A stretch of 64,000 nucleotides of DNA from Streptomyces sp. SA15 (GTDB taxonomy: Bacteria; Actinomycetota; Actinomycetes; Streptomycetales; Streptomycetaceae), in assembly GCF_002291145.1 (NCBI RefSeq), contig NZ_NTGE01000101.1, positions 1-64,000 of the forward strand, in the 5' to 3' direction. This document shows positions 1 to 12,100 of the stretch, piece by piece (within the stretch, counting starts at the first letter, position 1; the number at the start of each line of letters is the position of its first letter). Made by a program: the position numbers and the translations under genes. The notes beneath the pieces are model-generated. The model ran no database searches, was not told the DNA's origin, and saw only the letters and a program-made list of their open reading frames with translations.

Positions 1-85
1 TGGCGAGCCGGCCGGCCGCGATGCCCGCCGCGCCGGCCGCCAGGGCCGCGGAGAGGGCGGCGGCCGTTGCTTTGACAGTGCGCAC
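1..85 (-). CDS. N-terminus of a probable secreted protein (partial, runs off the window)
   Basis: Only the first 28 codons lie in the window. Read on the minus strand from a GTG at 85, the frame begins M-R-T-V-K-A-T-A-A-A-L-S and continues as an Ala/Gly-rich hydrophobic stretch, so it looks like a signal peptide or N-terminal membrane anchor. It follows the class II aldolase on the same strand after about 117 bases. An alpha/beta-hydrolase with this kind of N-terminus is common in Streptomyces, but that identification is from memory and cannot be tested on 28 residues. In-frame extension upstream of the GTG is possible. Confidence 0.4.
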   Translation of the reverse strand, partial: MRTVKATAAALSAALAAGAAGIAAGRLA

Positions 86-202
86 GGCTCCAGTGTCCTG
101 TCGGACCCGGCCGCCGGCCAGCGGGAGGACGGCTCGGTGTGACGCCGCCCGCCGGGATGAGTCAGCCGGTCGCGCCTCCCGCCCGGAGGGCGCGGCAGAG
201 CC

Positions 203-934
203 TCACCCCCGCTGCCCGTACCCCCGCAGCCGCTCCCCCACCTCCGCCAGCTGCGCCTCGGACAGCAGGGTCGGCGACCGTCCCGGTACCGCGGACGCCG
301 TCAGCCACAGGCGGCACATCCACTCCAGCTGGGCGGTGCGGTCGTAGGCCTGGTCCAGGGTGGCGCCGTAGGTGAGGGTGCCGTGGTTCTGGAGGAGGCA
401 GCCGGAGCGGTCGGCGAGGGCGTGGAGCATGTTCTCGGCCAACTCGTCGGTGCCGTATGTGGCATACGGGGCAACCCGGACGGGCCCGCCGAGCGCGACG
501 GTCATGTAGTGGATCGCCGGGAGCTCGTGCACGAGCGTCGAGACGGCTGTCGCGTGTACGGCGTGGGTGTGGACCACGGCGCGGGCGTCGGTGCTGCGGT
601 AGACGGCGAGATGCATGGGCAGTTCGCTCGTGGGGACGAGTGTGCCGAGGACCTGCCGGCCGTCGAGGTCGACTCCGGTGACGTCGTCCGCCGTGAGCCG
701 GTCGTAGGGGACGCCCGACGGTGTGACCAGCACGGTGTCGCCGACGCGCACCGAGACGTTGCCGGAGGTGCCGACGACCAGTCCGTCGGACACGGTCCGG
801 CGGGCCGTCGCGACGAGCGCCTCCCACGCGTTCGCCTCCTCGGCGCGCACACCCCTCATCCGCGACTCCGGCACATCCTGTGCGCCCTCCCGTACACCCC
901 GTACGCCCCGGGGGTCCCGCTGCTGCTCAGCCAT
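203..934 (-). CDS. Class II aldolase/adducin family protein (L-fuculose-phosphate aldolase-like)
   Basis: A cytosolic 243-residue protein of the zinc-dependent class II aldolase fold, a family that includes fuculose- and ribulose-phosphate aldolases and epimerases. Visible landmarks are the TSGNVSVR substrate-phosphate loop near residue 57, the HTHAVHA pair of zinc-binding histidines near 122 and a third histidine in QNHGTL near 184. The length is typical for the family. The first about 25 residues are polar and poorly family-like, and an internal ATG (MRGVRAEEA) could be the true start. It is divergent from the lysozyme gene, with the regulatory-looking region 935-1130 between them. The exact sugar phosphate cannot be read from the sequence. 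Confidence 0.85.
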   Translation of the reverse strand: MAEQQRDPRGVRGVREGAQDVPESRMRGVRAEEANAWEALVATARRTVSDGLVVGTSGNVSVRVGDTVLVTPSGVPYDRLTADDVTGVDLDGRQVLGTLVPTSELPMHLAVYRSTDARAVVHTHAVHATAVSTLVHELPAIHYMTVALGGPVRVAPYATYGTDELAENMLHALADRSGCLLQNHGTLTYGATLDQAYDRTAQLEWMCRLWLTASAVPGRSPTLLSEAQLAEVGERLRGYGQRG

Positions 935-1062
935 ACGGCGATCCTGCCAGGCACGGCGTCAACCCGCCGCCGGGCGGGGGCACTTTAGGCCGGAATCAGG
1001 CCCTCCGAAAGAACGCATATACGCAAATATGACCTTCTTCGATCGCTTGGCCGGAGATCGCC

Positions 1063-1099
1063 GAAGATCCGATGATCTTCCAGTAATCTCTGGGAGATT
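1063..1099 (+). promoter_or_regulatory. Two adjacent perfect hairpins in the leader of the GH25 lysozyme gene
   Basis: The first is GAAGATC-CGAT-GATCTTC (1063-1080) and the second is AATCTC-TGG-GAGATT (1085-1099), ending 31 bases before the ATG. They could be an operator or a structured 5' leader. The region lacks the sequence blocks I would expect of a ydaO-type c-di-AMP riboswitch, which often precedes cell-wall hydrolases in Streptomyces. Confidence 0.45.
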
Positions 1100-1130
1100 T
1101 GTCGTGCACGTCGCCATTCCGGGGGGACAT

Positions 1131-1880
1131 ATGGCCCGTGATCGCAAACCGTTCCGCCGCCACAGCCGCGCCTTAGCGGCGTCCGTGGCGGCTCTCACCG
1201 TCGGGGGGGTCGCACTCGCCGAGACGCCGGTCTCGGCGGCGAGCCTGCCGAAAGGACACGACGTCTCTTCCCATCAGAAGAACGTCAACTGGCAGAAGGC
1301 CAAGTCCAAGGGCGCCAAGTTCGTCTACGTCAAGGCGACCGAATCCACCACCTACCGCAACCCGTACTTCAGCCAGCAGTACAACGGCGCCCGCAACGTG
1401 GGCATCATCCGCGGCGCGTACCACTTCGCGCTGCCCAACAAGTCGTCGGGCAAGGCACAGGCGGCGCACTTCGTGCGCAACGGCGGCAACTGGAGTGCGG
1501 ACGGCTGGACGCTGCCGCCCGCGCTCGACATCGAGTACAACCCGTACGACAAGAAGCACAAGTGCTACGGCCTGAGCAAGGCGAAGATGGTCAGCTGGAT
1601 CAAGTCGTTCAGCGACGAGGTCAAGCGGCGCACCGGCCGCCGTCCCGTGATCTACACCACCGCCCACTGGTGGAACACGTGCACCGGCCGCAGCGGCGCC
1701 TTCGCCTCGAACCACCCCTTATGGGTCGCCCGTTACAGCTCCGCGGGCGCGGGCGCGCTGCCGGCCGGATGGTCGGCCTGGACGATCTGGCAGTTCGACA
1801 ACGGCGGCAGCCTGCCGGGTGACCAGAATCTCTTCAACGGGTCCCTGACCCAGCTGAGGAAGTTCGCCCGAGGCTACTAG
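1131..1880 (+). CDS. Secreted GH25 lysozyme (N-acetylmuramidase)
   Basis: 249 residues. The basic N-terminus (MARDRKPFRRHSR) followed by a hydrophobic Ala-rich run ending in V-S-A-A is a signal peptide, so the mature enzyme would act on peptidoglycan outside the cell. The GH25 domain starts with GHDVSSHQ and carries the catalytic acidic residues in DIEYNPY; WQFDN near the C-terminus is also a family hallmark. The frame stays open far upstream, but the ATG at 1131 has a strong GGGGGGA ribosome-binding site six bases before it and is the first start followed by a signal peptide. Relatives such as Streptomyces cellosyl have the same single-domain layout. Confidence 0.92.
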   Translation: MARDRKPFRRHSRALAASVAALTVGGVALAETPVSAASLPKGHDVSSHQKNVNWQKAKSKGAKFVYVKATESTTYRNPYFSQQYNGARNVGIIRGAYHFALPNKSSGKAQAAHFVRNGGNWSADGWTLPPALDIEYNPYDKKHKCYGLSKAKMVSWIKSFSDEVKRRTGRRPVIYTTAHWWNTCTGRSGAFASNHPLWVARYSSAGAGALPAGWSAWTIWQFDNGGSLPGDQNLFNGSLTQLRKFARGY

Positions 1881-1905
1881 CCGTGCGGCGTCTGGGCCGC
1901 ACGGC
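1880..1905 (+). terminator. Stem-loop terminator after the lysozyme gene
   Basis: GCCGTGCGGC (1880-1889) pairs perfectly with GCCGCACGGC (1896-1905) across a six-base loop and begins at the last base of the TAG stop. There is no U-run, as is usual in Streptomyces. Confidence 0.7.
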
Positions 1906-1964
1906 ACCGAGCAAGCTGGGCGGTGCGCGAACCGCCGACCTCGGACACCGTGCGGCCCCCCTCA

Positions 1965-1997
1965 GTTCATCTTCCGTTCATTCAGGTTACCTACGTT
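1965..1997 (+). promoter_or_regulatory. Putative PHO box (PhoP-binding direct repeats)
   Basis: Two adjacent 11-base units, GTTCATCTTCC (1965-1975) and GTTCATTCAGG (1976-1986), are followed by a degenerate third unit. The spacing and the GTTCA core match the Streptomyces PhoP direct-repeat unit. The site lies just upstream of a phosphate transporter gene, as expected for phosphate control. Confidence 0.65.
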
Positions 1998-2033
1998 CGT
2001 CCGGCCGATGACCTCGAACGATTGCCTGGGTAA

Positions 2034-3281
2034 ATGGAAAACTTCTCGCTGATCCTCGCGATTGTGGTGGTAACCGCACTCGCGTTCGATTTTACGAACG
2101 GTTTCCACGACACCGCCAACGCGATGGCCACCACCATCTCGACCGGTGCGCTCAAGCCCAAGGTCGCGGTGGCCATGTCCGCCGTACTGAACCTGGTGGG
2201 CGCCTTCCTCTCCGTGGAGGTCGCCAACACGATCTCCAAAGGTCTCGTCGACGAGACCGGCATCCGTCCCGAGGTCATCTTCGCCGCCCTGGTCGGTGCC
2301 ATCCTCTGGAATCTGCTGACGTGGCTGGTGGGCCTGCCCTCCAGCTCCTCGCACGCCCTCATGGGCGGCCTGATCGGCGCCACCATCGCCTCGGCCGGCC
2401 TGGGCGCCGTCCATGGTGACGCGCTGGTCACCAAGGTCCTGATCCCGGCGATAGCGGCCCCGCTGGTCGCGGGTCTCGCGGCGATGTTCGCCACCCGCCT
2501 TTCCTACAGGCTGGGCAGGAAGGCCGACGGCAAGGCCGCCGAGAAGGGCTACCGGGCCGGCCAGATCGCCTCGGCCGGTCTCGTGTCCCTCGCACACGGC
2601 ACGAACGACGCGCAGAAGACGATGGGCATCATCACCCTCGCCCTGGTCGCCGGCGGCGCCGTCGCCCCCGACTCCGACCCGCCCATGTGGGTCATCCTCT
2701 CCGCGGGCCTCGCCATCGCCCTCGGCACCTACCTCGGCGGCTGGCGCATCATCCGCACGATGGGCAAGGGCCTGACCGACCTCCAGCCGCAGCAGGGCTT
2801 CGCCGCCCAGACCAGCGCGGCCACGGTCATCCTGGCCTCCTCCCACCTCGGCTTCTCCCTCTCCACCACGCACTCCGTCTCCGGCGCGGTGATGGGCGCG
2901 GGCCTCGGCCGCAAGGGCGGGGTCGTCCGCTGGTCCACGGCGACGCGCATGTTCGTCGCCTGGGGCCTCACGCTCCCCGCCGCCGCCCTGGTCGGCGCGC
3001 TCGCCGAGTACGTGACGGGCTTCGGCGCCGGGGGCACGGCCGTCGTCGCCGTCTTCCTCGTCGCCTCCAGCGCCGCGATCTGGAAGCTCTCCCGCCGCGA
3101 GGTCGTCGACCACACGAACGTCAACTCCAGCGATATCAACGACCGCGAGGAGCCGGCCGGCGTGGTGACCACGGCGATGGCCGCGGTGACGCCGCCTCCG
3201 GCGGGCACGGTGACCGAGGACCTCACGGCCACCGTCCCCGCCTCGGCCTCCGAGCCGACGCGTTCGCAAGCCACTGTCTGA
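2034..3281 (+). CDS. pitH2: PiT family low-affinity inorganic phosphate transporter
   Basis: A 415-residue multi-spanning membrane protein that imports phosphate, probably as a metal-phosphate complex driven by the proton gradient. Both inverted PiT signature blocks are present: FTNGFHDTANAMA near residue 20 and AHGTNDAQKTMG near 185. Strongly hydrophobic segments alternate with short loops through residue about 360. The last 60 residues are hydrophilic, Thr/Pro/Ala-rich and probably cytoplasmic. A PHO-box-like repeat lies 37-69 bases before the ATG, so phosphate-dependent control is likely. From memory, the position next to the cob cluster corresponds to S. coelicolor pitH2. A 73-residue membrane protein follows after 44 bases and is probably co-transcribed. 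Confidence 0.9.
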   Translation: MENFSLILAIVVVTALAFDFTNGFHDTANAMATTISTGALKPKVAVAMSAVLNLVGAFLSVEVANTISKGLVDETGIRPEVIFAALVGAILWNLLTWLVGLPSSSSHALMGGLIGATIASAGLGAVHGDALVTKVLIPAIAAPLVAGLAAMFATRLSYRLGRKADGKAAEKGYRAGQIASAGLVSLAHGTNDAQKTMGIITLALVAGGAVAPDSDPPMWVILSAGLAIALGTYLGGWRIIRTMGKGLTDLQPQQGFAAQTSAATVILASSHLGFSLSTTHSVSGAVMGAGLGRKGGVVRWSTATRMFVAWGLTLPAAALVGALAEYVTGFGAGGTAVVAVFLVASSAAIWKLSRREVVDHTNVNSSDINDREEPAGVVTTAMAAVTPPPAGTVTEDLTATVPASASEPTRSQATV

Positions 3282-3288
3282 CCCCACC

Positions 3289-3316
3289 CAGTTACTCAAG
3301 GACAGTTACTCAAGGA
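3289..3316 (+). repeat. Perfect 14-bp tandem duplication carrying a ribosome-binding site
   Basis: CAGTTACTCAAGGA occurs twice head to tail (3289-3302 and 3303-3316) between the pit gene and the small membrane protein. The AAGGA of the second copy forms the purine-rich region before the ATG at 3326. Confidence 0.85.
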
Positions 3317-3325
3317 AGAAGAAGC

Positions 3326-3547
3326 ATGAAGATCGACTGGGCGGCTCTCGGTTCCGTCTTCGGCGTCAGCCTCGTGGTCACCGTGGCCCTGGTGGGCCTG
3401 TTCACCCTCGGCATCGCGGGCCTGTCGCGCCGCGAGCGGGCGGACGTGCGGGGCGACTCGGCCACGCTCGCGGTCACGGGCGCGTACGCGTGCTTCGCGG
3501 CGTGTGCGGTGGCCGTGGGGTACGGGATCTATCTGATCATGGCCTGA
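3326..3547 (+). CDS. Small two-helix membrane protein downstream of pit
   Basis: 73 residues with two predicted transmembrane helices (about 9-33 and 50-72) joined by a charged loop (SRRERADVRGDS). No enzymatic motif is visible. The ATG has an AGGAAGAAG ribosome-binding site that lies partly in the duplicated 14-mer. Small membrane proteins commonly accompany pit genes in Streptomyces; a role as an accessory to the phosphate transporter is inferred from position only. A strong terminator follows 19 bases after the stop, so this closes the pit transcription unit. Confidence 0.75.
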   Translation: MKIDWAALGSVFGVSLVVTVALVGLFTLGIAGLSRRERADVRGDSATLAVTGAYACFAACAVAVGYGIYLIMA

Positions 3548-3566
3548 CGCACAGCGCGTGAGAACA

Positions 3567-3604
3567 CGTGAGGTGCGGGACGGGTCACCGTCCCGCACCT
3601 CACG
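3567..3604 (+). terminator. Strong 17-bp stem terminator
   Basis: CGTGAGGTGCGGGACGG (3567-3583) pairs without mismatch with its complement at 3588-3604 across a four-base loop. It ends the pit unit and insulates the riboswitch-controlled cob operon that follows. Confidence 0.85.
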
Positions 3605-3654
3605 CATGTGTGGGCCTTCGCACACTCTCCCGTCGCAGGTCAACGGCAAGTTGA

Positions 3655-3806
3655 CGGCCCTTCCAACCCCGTGGTGGACTGCCGGAGCCATGTACGGCGG
3701 CAGGAGAGGAAGCCGGTGAGAATCCGGCGCGGTCCCGCCACTGTCACCGGGGTAGGAAGCCCCGGGAGCCAGGAACTCTCACCGCCGGTCTCGTCGAACC
3801 AGGGCG
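3655..3806 (+). promoter_or_regulatory. Cobalamin (AdoCbl) riboswitch
   Basis: The conserved core is clear: GAAGCCGGTGAGAATCCGGC (3709-3728) followed by GCGGTCCCGCCACTGT (3729-3744), the AA/GGTG-AA-CC and GCNACTG blocks of the B12 element. AGCCAGGAACTCTC (3767-3780) resembles the 3' B12 box. The element lies in the leader of cobD and would reduce expression of the biosynthetic operon when coenzyme B12 is plentiful. The outer boundaries are estimated. The rest of the gap between 3605 and 3898 holds only the leader ORF described below. Confidence 0.9.
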
Positions 3807-3834
3807 TGGACACCCTGAGTGAGGACCTATCGCC

Positions 3835-3894
3835 ATGCTCGGCTGCCGATTGAGGTTCAGTACCAGCGCGTTGTCTGACCCCGCGGTCGGCTGA
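3835..3894 (+). CDS. Possible 19-residue leader peptide between riboswitch and cobD
   Basis: An ATG at 3835 preceded by GAGGAC opens a short frame, MLGCRLRFSTSALSDPAVG, ending in TGA four bases before the cobD ATG. It has a better ribosome-binding site than cobD itself, whose upstream bases (GGCTGAGCCG) contain no clear Shine-Dalgarno. Translation of this frame could couple to cobD and transmit the riboswitch signal. It may equally be fortuitous. Confidence 0.4.
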   Translation: MLGCRLRFSTSALSDPAVG

Positions 3895-3898
3895 GCCG

Positions 3899-4921
3899 AT
3901 GCGGGCCGATCGCGTTTTCGCGTACGGCGCCGCCGCCGGCCTCCTCGGCGACCTGCTTCTCGGTGATCCGCGCCGTGGGCATCCGGTCGCCGTGTTCGGA
4001 CGGGCCGCGGGTGCCGTGGAGCGGGTGTTGTGGCGGGACCATCGGGGATGGGGCGCGCTGCACGCCGTCGTGTGTGCCGGTGGCGCCGTCGCTCTCGGGG
4101 CCGTGGCCGCTCGTGCCGTACGTACGTCCCCTGCCGCGTCCGTCGCGCTGACCGGCGCGGCCACCTGGGCCGTCGTGGGCGGGACTTCGCTCGCCCGGGA
4201 GGCCCGGGTCATCGGGCGTGCCCTGGAGGCGGGGGACATCGAGGGTGCGCGGGCGCGTCTGCCGCATCTGTGCGGGCGGGATCCGCAGGCGCTCGACGCC
4301 GACGGGATCGCTCGGGCCGTGGTGGAGTCCGTCGCCGAGAACACATCCGATGCCGTGGTGGGAGCCCTGGTGTGGGGGGCCGTCGGTGGGGTGCCGGGGC
4401 TGGTCGGGTTTCGGGCCGTGAACACGCTTGATGCGATGGTCGGGCACAAGTCGCTGCGCTACCGGAGGTTCGGGTGGGCTTCCGCTCGGCTGGACGACCT
4501 TGTGGGGTGGCCGGGAGCTCGGGTGACTGCGGTTCTGGCCGCGGTTGCCGGGGGTGATGCCCGAAGTGCCATACGAGTCTGGCGTGCCGACGCCGCGAAG
4601 CACCCGAGTCCCAACGCCGGGCCTGTTGAGGCGTCGTTCGCGGGGGCGCTGGGTGTGCGGCTCGGGGGGACGTTGTCGTATGGGGGGCGCGTCGAGCATC
4701 GGCCAGTGCTGAACGACAGGGGGCGTTCTGTGGAAGTGGGAGACATCGAGCGGGCTGTTCGGCTGTCGCGGCGGGTGGGGTGGCTGGCGTTCGGGGTCGG
4801 TGCGGCTGGGGCGTTGCTGCGAGAGCGGGTCGCGAGGCGCCCGGCGCTGCGGGCTGTGCCCACCGGTTCCGCCCTGCGGAACGACTGCCCACAGCAGTAC
4901 CGAACGGGGCGTGTCTCATGA
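3899..4921 (+). CDS. cobD: Cobalamin biosynthesis protein CobD/CbiB (adenosylcobinamide-phosphate synthase)
   Basis: A 340-residue integral membrane enzyme that attaches the aminopropanol (phosphate) arm to adenosylcobyric acid. Family marks are GLLGDLLLGDPRRGHPV near the N-terminus, VESVAENTSDAVVGAL near 145 and the block around HKSLRYRRFGWASARLDD near 182. Hydrophobic spans occur at about 55-105 and 290-306. The C-terminal 30 residues are variable and polar. It is the first biosynthetic gene after the riboswitch. The stop TGA overlaps the cobQ start in an ATGA arrangement, so the two are translationally coupled. Confidence 0.93.
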   Translation: MRADRVFAYGAAAGLLGDLLLGDPRRGHPVAVFGRAAGAVERVLWRDHRGWGALHAVVCAGGAVALGAVAARAVRTSPAASVALTGAATWAVVGGTSLAREARVIGRALEAGDIEGARARLPHLCGRDPQALDADGIARAVVESVAENTSDAVVGALVWGAVGGVPGLVGFRAVNTLDAMVGHKSLRYRRFGWASARLDDLVGWPGARVTAVLAAVAGGDARSAIRVWRADAAKHPSPNAGPVEASFAGALGVRLGGTLSYGGRVEHRPVLNDRGRSVEVGDIERAVRLSRRVGWLAFGVGAAGALLRERVARRPALRAVPTGSALRNDCPQQYRTGRVS

Positions 4922-6449
4922 CCGGCGGTGGGCTTCTCGTCGCCGGAACCACCTCCGATGCCGGCAAGAGTGTCGTCACCGCCGGGATCTGTCGGTGGCT
5001 CGTGCGGCAGGGTGTGAAAGTGGCGCCCTTCAAGGCGCAGAACATGTCCCTCAATTCGTTCGTGACGCGGGAGGGCGCCGAGATCGGGCGGGCGCAGGCC
5101 ATGCAGGCGCAGGCCTGTCGTGTCGAGCCGACCGCGCTGATGAATCCCGTGCTGCTCAAGCCAGGGGGCGAGCAGAGCAGTCAGGTCGTGCTGCTCGGTA
5201 AGCCGGTCGGCGAGCTGAGCGCGCGTGGGTATCACGGGGGGCGGCAGCAGAAGCTCCTCGGGACGGTGCTGGACTGTCTCGCCGAGTTGCGGGGCACGTA
5301 TGACGCGGTGATCTGTGAGGGGGCCGGCAGCCCTGCCGAGATCAATCTGCGGCGGACCGACATCGTGAACATGGGGATCGCGCGGAACGCGCGACTGCCT
5401 GTGCTTGTCGTCGGGGACATCGACCGCGGTGGTGTGTTCGCATCCTTCTTCGGGACCGTAGCGCTCCTTTCGCTCGAGGATCAGGAACTCGTCGCCGGGT
5501 TTCTGGTCAACAAGTTCCGGGGGGACGTCTCCCTGCTGGAACCCGGGCTCGACATGTTGCACGGGCTCACCGGACGGCGGACCTACGGCGTCCTGCCCTT
5601 CCGGCACGGGCTCGGCATCGACGAGGAGGACGGGCTCAGGGTCTCCCTGAGGGGGACGGTCAGGGAGTCGGTCGTCGCCCCGCCCGTCGGGGCGGACGTG
5701 CTGCGCGTCGCCGTCTGTGCCGTCCCCCTGATGTCCAACTTCACCGACGTGGACGCGCTGGCCGCCGAGCCGGGTGTGGTCGTGCGGTTCGTGGACCGGC
5801 CGGAGGAGTTGGCCGACGCCGACCTCGTGGTGATTCCGGGGACCCGGGGGACCGTACGGGCGCTGGAGTGGCTGCGGGAGCGGGGGCTTGCCGATGCCCT
5901 CGTCCGCAGGGCCGCGGAAGGGCTGCCGATCCTCGGCATCTGTGGCGGTTTCCAGATCCTCGGCGAGCACATCGAGGACGACGTCGAGAGTCGGCAGGGG
6001 CATGTCGACGGGCTCGGGGTGCTTCCCGTACGGGTGCGGTTCGCGCGGGAGAAGACCCTCACCCGGCCGGAGGGCGAAGCCCTCGGGGAGCACGTCGCGG
6101 GGTACGAGATCCATCACGGGGTCGCCGATGTCGCAGGCGGGGAAGCGTTCATCTCTGATGACGAAGGACACAGCCTGGACGGCTGCCGGGTCGGCCAGAC
6201 CTGGGGCACGCACTGGCACGGCTCGCTGGAGTCGGACGGTTTCCGGCGGGCCTTCCTGCGCGAGGTGGCGGCCGCCGCGGGCCGCCGGTTCGTGCCGGCC
6301 GCCGACACCTCGTTCGCCGCGCTGCGCGAGGAGCAACTCGACCGGCTCGGCGACCTGATCGAACAGCACGCGGACACGGACGCGCTGTGGCGGCTCATCG
6401 AGTCGGGCGCGCCGCAAGGACTGCCTTTCATTCCACCGGGAGCGCCCGC

Positions 6450-6453
<4 letters not shown>
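4918..6453 (+). CDS. cobQ: Cobyric acid synthase (glutamine-dependent amidation of b, d, e and g side chains)
   Basis: 511 residues. The N-terminal dethiobiotin-synthetase-like ATPase begins with GTTSDAGKSVV and FKAQNMSLNSFV. The C-terminal class I glutamine amidotransferase domain has its nucleophile in GICGGFQILG near residue 342 and a histidine in GTHWHG near 434. The enzyme performs four sequential ATP-dependent amidations of adenosylcobyrinic a,c-diamide. Start and stop overlap cobD and cobN by four bases each. The length matches family members of about 490-510 residues. Confidence 0.95.
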
Positions 6454-10102
<3,649 letters not shown>

Positions 10103-10106
<4 letters not shown>

Positions 10107-12100
10107 GTACCCCGTTTCCGTTCACGGCCGTCGTGGGCCAGGACGACCTGCGGCTCGCGCTGCTGCTGAACGCCGTGTCCCCGGCGGTCGGTGGTGTGCT
10201 GGTGCGGGGCGAGAAGGGCACCGCCAAGTCGACGGCCGTACGCGCGCTTTCGGCGCTCATGCCGGAGGTCCCTGTCCTGCCCGGGTGCCGTTTCTCGTGC
10301 GACCCCGACTCGCCCGACCCCGCGTGCCCGGACGGGCCGCACGAGCCGGGGGCCGGTGTCCAACGGCCCGCGCGGATGGTCGAGTTGCCGGTCGGCGCCT
10401 CCGAGGACCGGCTCGTGGGTGCGCTGGACATCGAGCGTGCCCTGTCCGAGGGCGTGAAGGCCTTCGAGCCAGGACTGTTGGCCGACGCGCACCGCGGGAT
10501 CCTCTACGTCGACGAGGTGAACCTCCTCCACGACCACCTGGTCGACCTGCTGCTGGACGCGGCCGCGATGGGTGCGTCGTATGTGGAGCGCGAAGGTGTC
10601 TCCGTACGGCACGCCTCGAAGTTCCTCCTCGTCGGGACCATGAACCCCGAAGAGGGCGAGCTGCGGCCGCAGTTGCTCGACCGGTTCGGGCTGACCGTCG
10701 AGGTCGCGGCCTCACGGGAGCCCGACCAGCGGGTGGAGGTCGTACGGCGGCGGCTCGCCTACGACGACGATCCGGCGGGTTTCGCGGCGCGGTGGGCGGA
10801 CGAGGAGGCCGCCGTACGGGCGCGGATCGTGGCGGCGCGGGAGCTGTTGCCGTCGGTGCGCCTGGGCGATGGGGCGCTGCGGCAGATCGCCGCGACCTGT
10901 GCGGCCTTCGAGGTGGACGGCATGCGGGCCGACATCGTGATGGCTCGGACTGCTACCGCGCTGGCGGCCTGGGCCGGGCGGAACGATGTGCTCGCCGAGG
11001 ATGTGCGGCAGGCCGCGCTGCTCGCGCTGCCGCACCGCAGGCGTCGTAACCCGTTTGATGCGCCCGGGCTGGACGAGGACAAGCTGGACGAGACGCTGGA
11101 GGAGTTCGGGGGGCAGAGCGAGGACGACGATCCGGATCCGGACGGGCCCGGTGGGGGTGGTGGGCAGCCGCCTTCGGAGGGGCCTGAAGGGGGCGACACC
11201 GGTGCGCGGCCCGAGGCCGGGGAGGGTGGCGCGCCGCAGCCTTCCGGTGCCGGGTCGGGTGAGCAGCAGGCCGCGCGGGCCGCTGAGCCGTTCCGGACGA
11301 AGGTGCTGAGCGTGCCGGGGCTCGGTGAGGGTGCCGCCGGGCGGCGGTCGCGGGCGCGGACCGAGCACGGGCGGACTACCGGGGCGCGGCGGCCCCGAGG
11401 GGCACTCACCAAGCTGCACTTGGCGGCGACCGTGCAGGCGGCGGCGCCGCATCAGCGGGCGCGGGGGCGGTCGGGGCCGGGGCTCGTCGTACGGAGGGAC
11501 GATCTGCGGCAGGCGATCAGGGAGGGGCGCGAGGGGAATCTCGTGCTGTTCGTCGTGGATGCCTCGGGCTCGATGGCTGCCCGGCAGCGGATGAGTGCGG
11601 TGAAGGGGGCCGTGTTGTCGCTGTTGCTGGACGCGTATCAGCGGCGGGACAAAGTGGGGTTGGTGACGTTTCGGGGGTCGGCCGCCGATGTGGCGCTGCC
11701 GCCGACCTCGTCCGTCGACGCGGCGGCCGCTCGGCTGGAGTCGTTGCCGACCGGTGGGCGGACGCCGCTGGCCGCCGGGCTGCTCAAGGCGCATGACGTG
11801 CTGCGGGTGGAGCGGCTGCGGGACCCGGCTCGGCGGGCGCTCGTCGTGGTCGTGACCGACGGGCGGGCCACGGGGGGCCCGGAGCCGGTCGCGCTGGCCG
11901 GACGGGCGGCTCGGTTGTTCGCGGCCGAGGGGGTCGCCTCAGTGGTCGTGGACTGCGAGTCCGGGCCCGTGCGGCTGGGGCTCGCCGGGCAGCTCGCGGG
12001 TGAGCTGGAGGGTACGGCGGTGACGTTGGACGAGTTGCGGGCGGACTCGATCGCCGGGCTGGTCAAGGATGTTCAGGGGACTTCGAGGAGGGTCGCGTAA
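10103..12100 (+). CDS. Fused AAA+/VWA chelatase subunit (ChlI-ChlD type, probable cobaltochelatase partner)
   Basis: 665 residues. Residues 1 to about 330 form a magnesium-chelatase I-type AAA+ ATPase with Walker A GEKGTAKST near 36 and Walker B GILYVDEVNLL near 133. A Gly/Glu/Pro-rich acidic linker covers about 345-440. The C-terminal von Willebrand A domain has a MIDAS motif, DASGSMAA, starting near 486. This merges in one chain the roles of BchI and BchD (or CobS and CobT of the aerobic chelatase). Its position directly after cobN with a GTGA overlap argues for assembly with CobN rather than for magnesium insertion. Confidence 0.9.

Noticed and set aside
723..1130. Upstream extension of the GH25 lysozyme frame
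   Set aside because: It would overlap the class II aldolase gene, put the signal peptide in the interior, and ignore the strong ribosome-binding site before ATG 1131.
1021..1130. c-di-AMP (ydaO) riboswitch before the lysozyme gene
   Set aside because: The conserved blocks of that riboswitch are not recognisable; only simple palindromes are present.
1962..3299. Minus-strand open frame covering the pit gene
   Set aside because: Low-complexity Gly/Asp/Arg composition and complete overlap with a recognisable transporter; an antisense shadow.
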